NCBI GenBank assembly: GCA_963556145.1 | Contig: OY744470.1 | Span: 5,580,001 to 5,644,000, forward strand | Length of the DNA: 64,000 nt | Reading direction: 5' to 3' | Source of the DNA: Hygrocybe punicea | Taxonomy: Eukaryota > Basidiomycota > Agaricomycetes > Agaricales > Hygrophoraceae | In this document: in pieces, positions 10,871 to 22,204 of the stretch | How the letters are laid out: the number at the start of each line of letters is the position of its first letter | How positions within the stretch are numbered: position 1 is the first letter of the stretch | Made by a program: the position numbers and the translations under genes | The notes under the pieces: model-generated | The model's database searches: none | Told to the model about the DNA's origin: nothing | The model's input: only the letters and a program-made list of their open reading frames with translations

Positions 10871-13080
10871 CAGGGACCTAAAAGGAGTCGTCACCAAGAA
10901 AAAGTATAAAAAGGTAGATGATCATATCCGCCCAATTTCTACCACTCTTCCCGACGAATACCAAATCATATGTGAGATCACTGGCGACGCGCTAGCCGAT
11001 TTACCCATGCTCCTGACTCACCCACCCGACTTTACACCTGGCACCTGCTATACCCAGGAACGACATGACGCGATGCTGATGAACCCGGATGGATTCCTTT
11101 GGCCTGAGGAAGAGAAACTCGGCCACCATATCATCACAACGCAAGAAGCCGCTTTCGCCTGGAACAAATCCAAGAAAGGGCAATTCAACATGGACTACTT
11201 CCTGCCACTCCACATTCCCACCGTACCGCACGACCCGTGGGTCCATCAAAATATCCCAATCCCACCCGGCATCTCTAACAAAGTCATCGGCATCATCAAA
11301 GACAAAATTAACGCCGGTACCTATGAACCCTCGAATTCTTCATACCGCTCCTGCTGGTTTTGCGTTTTGAAAAAGGATGGGAAGTCCCTTCGTATCGTCC
11401 ACAATCTACAGCCACTTAACACCATCACAATCCACGATCCCAGGCCTTTGGTGGCCACTCTTGCTACGCTTCCTTTGACCTCTTCATCTCTTTCGACCAA
11501 CGCCTCGACCACGCCTCATCTCGGGACTATATGATGTTTCAGTCTCCACTTGGAATGCTTCGACTTACGCGGATCGCCATGGGATACACAAATTCCCCAC
11601 AGATATTACACGGTGACTCCACATACATCCTCTGTGACGAAATCCCTCACCTTGCCATTCCATATATGGACGATATTCCAGTCAAAGGGCCTCCAACCCA
11701 CTATGAACAACCTGATGGTACCTACGAGACCATACCCGAGAACCCGGCAATCTGACGTTTCATTTGGGAGCACTTCCAAGGTGTCAACCGCGTCATCCAG
11801 CGTTTCCACTATGTTGGCAGTACCTTCAACAGCAAGAAACTTGAGTTGTGTCGACCCTCAGTCATTGTTGTTGGCCACCAATGCACATACAAAGGACGAG
11901 TAGCCGACGAGTCCAAAGTGCAGAAGATTCGCGATTGGCCTATACTGATCAACCTCACCAAAGTTCGTGCCTTCCTTGGTATCTGTGGCATCCTGCGCAT
12001 CTTCATCAAAGACTTCTCACTCCACTCCCGACCCCTCGTCTGTCTTACCCGCGAAGGGACACCCTTCGAATTTGGCGAAGAAGAAGAGACCACCGTCGAC
12101 TACCTCAAAAATGCCATCATCACATCGCCAGCGCTGCGCGCTATCGACTACATGCGTGAATGGGAAGTGATTCTCGCCATTGATTCCTCCATCCTCGGAG
12201 TCAGCTTCGTTCTCATGCAAATCCGGGCTGACGGAAAATGCTACCCGAATCGCTTTGGTTCAATATCGTGGAACGAACGCGAAGCCCGATACTCCCAGTC
12301 CAAGCTTGAGCTCTATGGCCTCTTCAGGGCCCTCTGTGCCTACCGGATCTTTATTATCGGTGTCCACAATCTCACCATTGAAGTTGACGCCAAGTATATA
12401 AAAGGGATGCTCAACAACCCTGACATCCAACCCAATGCGACGATCAACCGATGGATAGCTGGTGTCCTCTTGTTTGATTTCAGACTGGTTCATGTACCTG
12501 CTTCCGCACACGGTGCACCCGACAGACTCTCCAGATGCCCCCGCACTGCAGAAGACCCTGAGGAGATTGACGACTCCGACGATTGGCTTGACCACTCCTA
12601 CAGTTTCTTTATGGAAGTCGTTAACTACCGACCCGTCCCCATGCTGTCTAAGCCGATTGCCATATGCAGCCGCTGCTGTGCCACAGCCAACCAATTCCAA
12701 GAGTTACCGGCCGTCCTCATCGACGCAAATCAGGAAACCGTTGCTGACATACCGTGATCTGATAAAGCCCGCACGGCCGACGCTCGTCTTGCCCTCGTCG
12801 AGACCTGGTTACGAGATCTAACCCGACCCGTGAATTTCACAGACAAAGAATACCGTCTGTTCTTACGATACGCCCTTGAGTTCTTCGTCACCAATAACAA
12901 GCTTTGGCATAAAGACCGTCACGGAAAACACAAACTCATCATACCGCCTGACCACCAGCTTCAATTACTCAAAGACGCTCATGACTCCCTCGGCCATAAA
13001 GGCATATTCTCCATCCGCACACGGCTACTCGACTGCTTCTGGTGGACACACCTCGACCACAACGTAAAGTCAATAGTCCA
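10870..13080 (+). pseudogene. pol: Ty3/gypsy pol fragment (RT, RNase H, integrase zinc-binding start)
   Basis: Conceptual reading gives a basidiomycete-type Ty3 pol. A pre-RT region (FLWPEEEKLGHHI) is followed by reverse transcriptase with KDGKSLRIVHNLQPLN at about 11372-11419 and PYMDDIPVKGPP at about 11661-11695 (YMDD active site). RNase H follows (ISWNEREARYSQSKLELYGL at about 12265-12324), then an H2C2-like integrase zinc-binding start (DAHDSLGHKG..). It is broken by one frameshift near 11450 and by in-frame TGA at 11753 and 12755. Both TGAs stand where relatives have Arg (CGA), so CpG-type C-to-T change is the likely cause. There is no gag, protease or integrase core, and no LTRs. It is cut at 10870 by array 1 and at 13080 by array 2. 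Confidence 0.88.
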
Positions 13081-13094
13081 GGGGGTTTTAGTTA

Positions 13095-13449
13095 TTGTTA
13101 TTGTCACGTGACTTGGCGGCGTGACCAAAACACTTCATTTTACTCGCGCAGAATGCAATTGCCATATCTCCCTCAAATCACATCCTATTGACTAGCGATT
13201 GAAAATATGGGCTTCTACAGTCATTATCTCGGTGTAAGCCACTTTCCAGACTCTAATTCGCTTTTTTTATAAATCAACTTTTTCGCAGGTTACACCATCG
13301 TGCAGCAGTTCTATAACGAGCAAGCATCATCCTAGTCATGGGAAACTGGTGAGAACTTATTCTATGCTATACTATCTTGGTGCTCATAGCATTCCAGGCT
13401 CAGTATACCTCTCCGAAGCATCATTTTCTGACCGGCATCATTTCAGTTC
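13095..13449 (+). repeat. Left long terminal inverted repeat of the mariner-type element
   Basis: Complementary to 19529-19882 with scattered differences. It contains an intron-like stretch (ggtgtaagcc ... ttttttcgcag) that is conserved in both ends. Confidence 0.85.
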
Positions 13450-13734
13450 GCATCAGCAGTACCGCCAGCGGCGCCGGTGACCCAGCTTCATGAATCAGTG
13501 TCATGGGTTGATCAATCATGTATATACAGCCTATTGTCTATTATATGTTTGCTCATCCAGCCTTTGTCCGAGCCTCATGAGTTACATAGCAAAACATGGA
13601 AGAATATTCAAACAAATGTTCTACACGCTACAACATATCAATTGGATACCAGATCCCAGCTATTTTCCACAATACTAACAAGAAAAGAATGATTGGAAAG
13701 GGGAAAAAATCAAAGTAGAAGACCAAGATGTTGC

Positions 13735-14937
13735 CTACACGTATCCGCAGTGCCTGAACCACCCAAAGATATCATCACTAGTACTCTCATATAACGCTTC
13801 AAGCAAGACACAAACAACCTCCATTGATGAGAGTTCAGACATGGCAAGGCGGGCATATTCCCCATTGCGGCGAAGGTGATACTTCATGGCAGAAAACGCA
13901 AGTTCGATCGGGTTGTAGTCAGGAGAGTACGGCGGTAAAAATTCGTATCGCATGCCTCTAGCATAAAGAGAACAGCATGAGCCGCAGCCTTCAAGTTATA
14001 AGCATACTGACATTGAGCACTCACCGAGAAGTAATAAGATCCAAAATCACAGGATTTTTGTGAATTCGGCAATTATCCATCACTATCACGGAGTTTGGTT
14101 CTGGAAACGGGGACATCTGATCTAACAAACGAGAGATGAAGTCATGGAAAAGATCTGAATCGAATGAGCCTTCGATGATATCACAATGAAGGATGCCATC
14201 ATCGAGAGACAGTGCCGGTAGTACTGAATAGCTACAAGAAAAAGGCTCAGCAGTACTGCCCATGATAATAAAAGAGAGAATTACCGTCGCCCACGGCAGA
14301 AAAATGCTTTCCGAGTAGCTGGCCTCCCACGGATGGCCCAGGCTCTCCCCCGATATGTTGTGCGGCGATCAACTGCACTCTCGTCAACAAAGACAAGCTG
14401 ATTAGCTTCGTAGGTCCCAATCCGAGCCGCAAAGTCTGTTCGTAGCTCTGCACTTCGTTCAATCGCTTCCCGAGTCAGCTGGGATAACTGTAGTATAAAT
14501 ATCATTGCTATAGAATTAGAAACGAGCACATACCCTCTTCATCGTGAATCCCCCTTTCCGCAGTGTGCGCCACACCGTATTTAGGGACACTCATACTCCA
14601 CACTTTGCTTGTAAGTCCAAACGTAGCTCATCGAGATAGAGGTCGGGTACTCTGGTCATGGTGGCGAGCAAATGCTGTGATAATTGATCAGCGACATAAA
14701 TGACACAAAAGCCCCATGTACTTCAACGTCATAATCACAGAGCGCCCGCTGGAGTTGATGTTTTACTTTTGATGCTGGCACCATGACAGCGCCTGTCTGC
14801 CCAAAGTGTGCCATTATCCTTTCCACTGAGCGCTTGCTGACATCTGTGTACATGCAGACATCATCCATAGACATCGATGTTGATAGACGGACGACAATCC
14901 ATTGCACTAGCTCAGGGATGGCTTTGCCTTGAACCAT
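13735..14937 (-). pseudogene. Tc1/mariner-like DDE transposase, decayed
   Basis: Minus-strand exons run from an N-terminal helix-turn-helix segment (VQGKAIPELVQWIVVR; MDDVCMYTDVSKRSVERI) to a catalytic domain. The triad candidates are D in LVFVDESAVD (about 14380), D in VIVMDNCRIH (about 14085) and the acidic residue in PPYSPDYNPIE (about 13915), matching the DDE_3 pattern. Three or four short introns with good ends separate the exons. A TGA at about 14592-14594 interrupts the second exon (after AKCGV), so this copy is probably inactive. The C terminus ends at 13735. The gene lies next to the left inverted end and probably once mobilised the element. Confidence 0.78.
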
Positions 14938-15039
14938 CAGTGATACAAGGTGAGTGGAAAGTTGCGAAGTTGAACTTGCTTACCATTTTCGCATGCTTTC
15001 CCACCATGACTCATTTTCAATAACACTCGAGTTCACTAT

Positions 15040-15290
15040 TTCATCTAGGACAATGGTTCAAGTGTGGGAGCTGGCTAAAAGGACGATAATTTCTCCCAGC
15101 ACAGTCTCAGGCGCATGGGACGACACAGGCATGTTTGCTTTTCCTTCCTTCGTTTCACAGCTGAGCTAACGTGTTCAAATTGGAACGCGAGAGGCCTGCA
15201 TTTGCTGTTCACCAAGACACACTGTACTACACCCAAGACAAATACGTCCGCGCATTCGATTTCAACTGCTTGATGACTTCTGGACTACAG
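15040..15290 (+). pseudogene. Displaced coatomer alpha (COPA) pieces
   Basis: Two short blocks match internal parts of alpha-COP but lie upstream of the N-terminal part. SGAWDDTGMF (about 15107-15136) duplicates the segment SGAWDDTGVF at about 16369, and [21 protein letters not shown] (about 15184-15264) resembles the alpha-COP region just after the first WD40 propeller. In a normal gene these come after the segment that starts near 15298. The order is therefore scrambled by rearrangement during or after capture. Confidence 0.65.
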
Positions 15291-15297
15291 ACTGCGT

Positions 15298-15980
15298 GCT
15301 TACAAAGTTCGAGTCGAAGAGTCACCGCGTAAAGGGTATGTTTACAATCTGCGCAGTCTTCAGCGTGACCAATACCCATTGCAGGATTGGCATTCCATCC
15401 TACCCAACCTCTCCTCGCGGCTAGCTTACACAACGGAAGCGTTCAGTTGTGGAATTATCGTATGGGCGTACTCGTAGACCGATTTGAGGAACATGAAGGC
15501 ATGTCGCAACATATATGATGGGGAATTCACTCCATCCTGATTGATTCACATAGGTCCAGTGCGAGGTGTTGCTATTCATCCCACCAGGGCTCTATTGGCT
15601 ACCGGAGGCAACGACTATAAGATCAAGGTCTGGGGTGAGCCTCGTCTTGATTTGCTTCACACCAAGGTCTGACTTGATTCAGACCTCAAGCCTCAAAGTA
15701 GGCGGTGTCTTTTCACATTGCACGGACATTTGGATTACGTTCGCTCCGTCCAATTCCACCACGAAATGCCCTGGATTGTGAGTTGTCCTTTTCATGGTGT
15801 AACAATTGCTTATTTTCAAGCAAAAGATGTCTGCCTCTGATGACCAAACCATCCGCATATGGAATAGCACGTCTTGCAACTGCATTGCTATTCTTACCGG
15901 TCATTCTCACTTCGTCATGTCGGCCAAATTTCACCCAAAAGACGATCTTGTTGTTTCAGCCTCCATGGATCAGACCGTAG
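15298..15980 (+). pseudogene. COPA-like: Captured coatomer alpha N-terminal WD40 segment, introns retained
   Basis: Spliced reading begins [13 protein letters not shown], the conserved alpha-COP N terminus, but the initiating ATG is not visible. It continues through WD40 blades with [68 protein letters not shown] and GHSHFVMSAKFHPKDD. Each blade is separated by short introns with intact GT..AG ends (for example 15339-15382 and 15499-15554), so genomic DNA was captured and not cDNA. Alpha-COP is an essential subunit of the COPI vesicle coat (Golgi-to-ER transport); this partial copy cannot supply that role. The similarity is so even that the capture looks fairly recent. Confidence 0.8.
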
Positions 15981-16004
15981 GTCTTCATCTGACATGCGCA
16001 CAAC

Positions 16005-16875
16005 AGCTCATTGAGGTTCGGGACCTCTCAAATTCCGTCGTCAAAACCATCAAACCGCCCGTGCAGACTAATGAGATTTTCTACGGAGGCACTGCCAGTC
16101 TCATCTTGAGCTCCACCTCTTCTGTCGTGCTTTATGATATTCAACAACAGAAGACCGTTGCAGAGGTAAACAGTCCACCTGTGAAATATGCCATATGGAG
16201 TGGGGACGGATCGTTGGTGGCTTTGATGAGCAAGCACAGTACGTCTGGCTTTCCGACCCTTATCGTGGTCTTATTCTGTTTTGGTGTTCTACTTTCCCTC
16301 TTAGCTATTACCATTGCAAACAAGAATTTCTCCCAGCATTGTCTCATTCATGAAACCATCCGAATCAAGTCAGGCGCATGGGACGACACAGGCGTGTTTA
16401 TATTTTCCACACTCAACCACGTCAAATATTGTCTATCACAAGGGTACGTTGGCATGCCGCCTGGCGTCGCGACTCTTCGTAATCTGAATTTGTATTTAGC
16501 GATCATGGTGTCATCTGCACTCTCAATAACCCCGTCTACTTGACCCGAATCAAAGGCAAAACGATACATTGCCTCAATCGCTCGGCACGCCCACGTACTA
16601 TCACCTTTGATCCAACGGAATATCGCTTCAAGCTCGCACTGCTGCGTAATAATCACGAGGAGATGCTACATATCATTCGGACGTCAACCCTTCTTGGCCA
16701 GAGTATAATTGCTTACTTGCAGCAAAAAGGATTCCCAGAGGTGAGGAATACCTGCCTTCTAGTGTGGGATTTATTTGACTCTGGTGGAAGATTGCCCTGC
16801 ATTTCGTCCAAGATAATAACACGCGTTTTGATCTCGCCATCGAGTCGAGCAAGGTAGCAAGATGGAGCTCCTCAG
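16005..16875 (+). pseudogene. COPA-like: Captured coatomer alpha middle segment
   Basis: Reads RDLSNSVVKTIKPP, IFYGGTASLILS, VVLYDIQQQKTVAEV, YAIWSGDGSLVALMSKH, IRIKSGAWDDTGVFI, LTRIKGKTIHCLNR, FDPTEYRFKLALL and LLGQSIIAYLQQKGFPE, then ALHFVQDN. This is the second propeller and the start of the helical region of alpha-COP. The part between the two propellers (roughly 200 residues) is missing between this segment and the previous one. Introns at about 16240-16304, 16444-16499 and 16741-16790 are preserved. The segment ends in vector-like noncoding sequence of the element near 16875. No downstream exons (C-terminal alpha-COP domain) are present. Confidence 0.8.
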
Positions 16876-17108
16876 TACACCTACGTTCGACATACATTTC
16901 ATAGACATTTGAATCACAATTTATGAACCTTCTCATGCTTCATATATGTCACCGAAAAGCTTACTGCCAAACTAAATAGGGGGACCATGGACTAGAGATA
17001 GACTCCGACAAATACACTAGAAGCGTGCGCGATGTTCCGTAGCTAAACTGAAAATACAGGCACGTTCTCGGGCAAATTTCCCCCCATATGACCCAGTTGC
17101 CAGTGCCT

Positions 17109-19246
17109 ATGGGACAAGGAGCAGTAAAAGCACGACAGCAGGCGGCAAAGGCCAAACGCCAGGCCGATGCTGCTCTCAAAGGTGCAATTGGATGCATTGC
17201 CTCTCCCTAAACGACGCTGATTTATTGCTACAGCCAAAACAGGTGGAAAAGACGATAGCAATGCTACAGAACTCACTGGACTTGCTCCTCCCATCCCTGT
17301 CCGTCCAAGCAGCCGTGCTTCAGCTGTATCTAATCCCTGTTCTTCGAGGAGTATGAAGTCCTCTGGAGATCATGAAGTTACCACTAAACGACCTGTCCGC
17401 CAATCTGCAAAAGCTGTCAAGGCACTGTTGAGGGAGATTCAGGCAAGTGAGATCGAAGAGGAAGAGGACAACGGACCTGGATTGGAAGAGTCTCAAGATG
17501 AACCAGGATATGCTGATGCGGATGAGGATGATCAAGACGAGGACGACTATGACGAAATTGGCGACAAGGAGAACTCGGACTTGGAGGAATCAGACGAAGC
17601 AAAGCCAGCTGCAAAGGCAAACCCGATGGCCGAAAAGGGCAAGAAAGCCTTGCCGACTGTCACGGCAGATGAGATTAGCAGCGAGTCATTTGATGAAGAC
17701 GGTATGCATTTCCAACCACACTTGGGGCCTCGTCTCACTCTTTCACACCAGTGAGGCCAGCTGTGAAGGCAAAATTAACTGCGAAGGTGAAATCAACTGC
17801 GAAGGCGAAATCAACTGCGAAGGAGAAATCAACTGCGAAGGCAAATCCAACAACCAAAAAGGACAAGACGATCGCAGTGGATGAGATTAGCAGTGAGGAG
17901 TCGTCTGATGAAGACGGTATGCTTTGTTCTGACCGTACTCAGGCCTCATCTCATGCCATTTCCTTCACAGTCGCTTTCACATTTACTATGGAAGTGCTTA
18001 GTGCCTCGAAACAGTCCCGCAATATTGATGTCATCTCATCATCGATCTCACTCTATTCTCTCCAACAGAAGATAGCAAGTTCTTTGAACATCTATCCTGA
18101 ATCCTTACAAGCACAATATCGCTTTAGTACCGATTTGAAGGACTCTCTCTCTTGCGATCTTTTAACTCACGGCCACTTCAACACACTTCTCCGACTTCTC
18201 CACGAACGATCCGTTCCAGCCAAGTTGGCCAATGGTCGGCGTTCGACTTGGAAGATGAAGGCATTTACATTGCAAGTCTCTAACAAAGGTGATTCCCCCT
18301 ATGTGGGGTCCACGGATACAAAGGTACGTATAATTCTGTTGGATTCCTATCACGTTGAGTTAAACATTTTTCGCAGGGCGGTGGGTCTGCGAAGTCCAAA
18401 GCAGCTGCTGCTCTCAAAGAGCAGGTGAAGACTGCAGCGGATACTTTCCATGAACAACGCGTTACGGCCTGCCTCGCCATTACAGAGCACTGGACGTGTG
18501 AGATACACAGTCTACCCAACAAGGCGTCATTGTGCTTCAAGAATCCGTCAACGGGCTTATGTCATCCAATCACAGAGAATAATCTGAACTTTTGGGCAGC
18601 GCTTCATGTATGTATTTTTCTATTCATATCTATGATGCTAATTTTTTGCCAGGTCAAGGATCCTCATGCCAATCCTGTCAATGAGAAGCCGGCTGAGGTC
18701 AATGTGCTGGGAAATACTGCACGAGGACGACTGGCAGCTAAACCGTCTGCAAATCCCAATGACCAAGTCACATTCCCTTACGGCTGCTATCCGCCACCAT
18801 TGATGTCGCCGGCAATGTATTATTCATCTATGGTAGCTCCTCAGATGCCGGCGGGATTTTTCCCGCCAGCTCCTGGATTCACTGTACCGCCGTCAGGTTT
18901 TTTGCCACCTCCGGGACCACCCACGGTTCCTCCTCCTGTTCTTTCGCAACCATTGAATTATCCCCTCATCTCTGAGTGGATTGAATATTGCGACCGACAT
19001 CCCAATCGTGTTGGCGGCAATCTCAGTTCTGTCATTCCAAAATTCCAGGACCAAGGCTTCCGCTACATAAATCAACTCACTGGCAGTCGTGTCACCATTG
19101 AAAAGCTCTCAGACTGGCTCTCCGTTGGCCCTGGGACAGCTGATTTAATCATCAGCTATGCAGAGGAGGATTGTAAACTGATCGCAACAGGTACTTTCAG
19201 GATGGAATTGCCGCGTGGGTTGGTGACGGCAGCAGAGGAAATTTAG
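17109..19246 (+). CDS. Unknown multi-exon gene carried by the mariner-type element
   Basis: Six exons with clean short introns (about 17184-17232, 17701-17751, 17915-17968, 18324-18377, 18609-18652). The chosen ATG (17109) starts a basic Ala/Lys-rich helix (QGAVKARQQAAKAKRQADAA). An acidic Glu/Asp stretch, an 18-bp tandem repeat giving STAK units (17764-17843), a globular part (LYSLQQKIASSLNIYPES) and a Pro-rich linker with PPGPPTVPPP follow. A conserved-looking C-terminal helical domain (SEWIEYCDRHPNRVGG .. FRYINQLTG .. IEKLSDWL) comes last and may be SAM-like. I recall similar dispersed proteins in Agaricomycetes but cannot assign a function. No premature stop is seen, in contrast to the transposase beside it. 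Confidence 0.7.
17764..17843 (+). repeat. 18-bp in-frame tandem repeat inside the unknown gene
   Basis: Four or more near-perfect copies of atcaactgcgaaggcgaa-type units encoding K(A/V/E)KSTA. In-frame length variation is expected between alleles. Confidence 0.8.
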
Positions 19247-19528
19247 TCTCGCTATCAACGGTCTTAGCCTCCCCCTTCACATATTCATGTATCGAGTGTT
19301 CTTTATTGTCCGAAGGTGTTTCAACACACCTGATTCTCTTCTCGACGGTTTGATGTGTTCAACACGCTTTTTATTATTATGCTACACTAATACATTCCAC
19401 TGGTGATAGAAAATTGAGTTCTGAGACCAAGGCTGAATGAATGTACATTGTAATACTAGATAATGGAATGTACACACTACCTACGACACCCATTTATGAT
19501 GCTGGGCAATGTCAAAGTTCATAATACC

Positions 19529-19882
19529 AACTGAAATGATGCCGGTCAGAAAATGATGCTTCGGAGAGGTATACTGAGCCTGGAATGCTATGAGCACCAA
19601 GATAGTGAAGCATGGAACAGATTCTCACCAGTTTCCAATGACTAGGATGATGCTTGCTCATCATAGAACCGCTGCACGATGGTGTAACCTGCGAAAAAGT
19701 TGATTTATAAAAATAGCGAATTAGAGTCTGGAAAGTGGCTTACACCGAGACAATGACTGTAGAAGCCCATATTTTCAACCGCTAGTCAATAGGATGTGAT
19801 TTGAGGGAGATATGGCAATTGCATTCTGCGCGAGTAAAATGAAGTGTTTTGGTCACGCCGCCAAGTCACGTGACAATAACAA
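19529..19882 (-). repeat. Right long terminal inverted repeat of the mariner-type element
   Basis: Complement of 13095-13449. The 280 bp between the unknown gene stop (19246) and this repeat hold no further gene. Confidence 0.85.
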
Positions 19883-19884
19883 TA

Positions 19885-20880
19885 AACTCAACCCAAGTTA
19901 AGGTACGAAAGTTAGGTGTACTATCTGCACTAGTAGCTGGGGCTTAAGTTAAACTCCCAGACAGTGCCTGCTGTGATACAGTTAAACTTGGCCTAGCAAT
20001 TACTGGTAGGTTCAGTTAAACTTTAGACAGCAGTGCTAAGGCCTTCAGTTCACTGTAAAGCTCAGTTAAACCCAGCCCAGTTGTTACTGTGAGCTTAGTT
20101 AAACTGTGTGCACTATTTACTGCATTGGCAGTTAAACTGAAAGCAGTACTTGCTGGACCATGAAGTTAACTGAGAACAGCAGCTACTGTGTGCTCAGTTT
20201 AACCAGGTGCAGCATTTGCTGGATGTCTAGTTTAACTCGGAGCAGTTGCTACTGATTGCTCAGTTTAACCAGATACAGCACTTGCTGGACATCCAGTTTA
20301 ACTCATAGCAGTAGCTGCTGGATGGTCAGTTTAACCAGGTGCAGCACTTGCTGCACCTCCAGTTTAACTCGGAGCAGCAGCTGCTGTACCTCCAGTTTAA
20401 CCAGGTGCAGCAGTTGCTGGACCCCCTGTTTAACTTGGAGCAGTAGCTACTGGATGGTCAGTTTAACCATCTGCAGCAGTTGCTGTACCCTCAGTTTAAC
20501 CAGGTGCAGCACCTGCTGCACCTCCAGTTTAACTCGGAGCAGTGGCTACTGTACCTCCAGTTTAACCAGGTGCAGCATTTGCTGGACCCTCTGTTTAACT
20601 TGGAGCAGTAGCTACTGGATGGTCAGTTTAACCATCTGCAGCAGTTGCTGTACCCTCAGTTTAACCAGGTGCAGCACCTGCTGCACCTCCAGTTTAACTC
20701 GGAGCAGCGGCTACTGTACGTCCAGTTTCACCAGGTGTAGCAGTTGCTGGACCCCCAGTTTAACTCAGAGCAGTAGCTACTGAATGGTCAGTTTCTTCTG
20801 GCAGTTGCCAGGGGCATCATGCAATTGCTACTGGGTGCAGTTCACTTCCTTCTGGCAGTTGCCAGTGGGCAGTTAACCAT
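19885..20880. repeat. 33-bp tandem array of foldback element B
   Basis: Two alternating 33-bp unit types: cagtttaaccaggtgcagca..tgctg and cagtttaactcggagcagtagctactg. A higher-order duplication is visible (20400-20550 repeated at 20560-20710). The period is divisible by three, so an apparent 175-codon Cys/Ser/Thr-rich frame at 20256-20783 is a repeat artefact. Units before 20100 are degenerate. The first trace of the array lies at 13081-13094, before the mariner-type insertion. Confidence 0.85.
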
Positions 20881-22059
20881 TTTCTTGTAATATAATGAAA
20901 TGGAATTATTAAAAGCACAGAGAATAGCAAAATTACAAATTTATTATTTTGGAAATGCACAATATCTCAGTTTTACCATCAGCCATTCCAGGAGCTACTT
21001 ATATGCCAAAATCAGAAATTACCCCACTTGGAATATGGTGCTTTTTTTATTTAATATTACTCAATTGCAAATAAATACATACCTCATATGAATAGCAATA
21101 CCTCAATATTACTTAAGTGAAAATATACATTAAATGATTATTTTATCTAAATACATAATTAAATAATTAAATATGGCTGGTGGTGGTGGTCTGGTGGTGA
21201 GAGGTGGGAGGTGGTGGGAGGAGGAAGAGGGTGGGGGTGGGACAACAGGGTGGGAGGAGGGAGGGGGGGGTGAGAGAAGGGAGAAGGGAGTGGGAGTGGG
21301 AGTGGGAGTGGGAGTGGGAGTGGGAGAAGGAGTGGGAGAAGAGAGTGGGAGAAGGAAGAGGAGGGACGGGCAGGGAGAGGGAGAGGGGGGAGGAGAGAGG
21401 AGGGGAGTGGCATGTACATACCTCCGTCATCCTCATCCCTGTCCCCGTCTCCGTCCTCGTCTTCGTCTTTGTCCCGTCGTCATCGTCCCCGTCTCCGTCA
21501 TCCCCATCTCTGTCCTTGTTGTTCCCTTCGCCGTCATCCCCTGGCTGGTCATCGTCATCTCCGTCGTCCTGTCGTCCCGTCTCCGTCCTAGTCGGTGGGC
21601 CGTCTGTGTCCTCGTCATTGCCATCTGGCGCATCTTTTTCCCCGGCATCGCGGGCCATTTCCGCTATCCTCACCGGGACCATTGTCGTCCGCGCCCGTTG
21701 GGTTTGCTGAGGTGGCCGTGGTGTTCTTGTCTGGGCTGGGTAGGTTGGTGGGTGTTCGGGTTCGCCTGCATTTGGCACGGGGTAACTACACAAAATTCAA
21801 CATCATTTAGCACAAAAACCAAAGATTGAAAATTAAAATAAAACCTTGGTGCTCTTCTGCACCCGTTTCGTGTCGTTGAAAATGAAGAGTCGAGGCTTCA
21901 AAGCTTCAACTCGCGCAGGAAAGCCAACCGGCAGTTGCTGAATTCCTAAATGGGGTCGAGTTGCTAAATATGGAACTATGGCTGGAACATTTTGAATATT
22001 CTGGCATGCACAATAATGCATATATCAACAAAGTAAGACTCTCCAGAAATACAAGTGTA
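20881..22059 (-). mobile_element. Foldback element B, partial arm with gene copy
   Basis: Order and content parallel the left arm of element A: array, AT-rich block (20890-21165) sharing several runs with 2600-2780, purine-rich tract (21170-21415), then minus-strand exons. The exon about 21784-21422 encodes an Asp/Gly/Thr/Arg-rich segment and ends at GAG|GTATGT. An upstream exon contains QQLPVGFP and KRVQKSTK, matching GNRQLPV..RVQKSTR of element A. Nucleotide identity is patchy, so this is a diverged subfamily. The arm stops at the assembly gap, and no second arm is visible beyond it. Confidence 0.65.
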
Positions 22060-22159
22060 NNNNNNNNNNNNNNNNNNNNNNNNNNNNNNNNNNNNNNNNN
22101 NNNNNNNNNNNNNNNNNNNNNNNNNNNNNNNNNNNNNNNNNNNNNNNNNNNNNNNNNNN
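22060..22159. other. Assembly gap (100 N)
   Basis: Exactly 100 unknown bases, the usual scaffold placeholder. The loop and second arm of element B could be collapsed or missing here, so distances across it are unreliable. Confidence 0.99.
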
Positions 22160-22204
22160 CATGCCACCCACCGCCTCTTTCCCCTTACCGGTGTCCATCT
22201 TACG

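Larger units (their letters stand above)
13095..19882. mobile_element. Tc1/mariner-type transposon carrying host gene pieces
   Basis: Inverted ends of about 355 bp (13095-13449 and 19529-19882) start TTGTTATTGTCACGTGAC and are flanked by TA on both sides (13093-13094, 19883-19884), the target duplication of Tc1/mariner/IS630. Removing the element rejoins gttttagttaaactcaaccc, which reads as the edge of the 33-bp array, so the insertion is younger than the array. Inside lie a decayed DDE transposase on the minus strand, spliceable fragments of the alpha-COP gene, and an apparently intact unknown gene. At 6.8 kb it is far larger than ordinary Tc1/mariner elements (1.3-3 kb), consistent with gene capture. 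Confidence 0.85.

Noticed and set aside
15298..16875. A functional coatomer alpha gene
   Set aside because: No start codon, missing central and C-terminal parts, blocks out of order, and enclosed by transposon ends.
20256..20783. 175-codon Cys/Ser/Thr-rich ORF
   Set aside because: A translation of the 33-bp repeat, which is open because 33 is a multiple of three. No flanking gene structure.
19885..20880. Possible CRISPR-like array
   Set aside because: Units are contiguous tandem repeats of 33 bp with no unique spacers, in a eukaryotic context.
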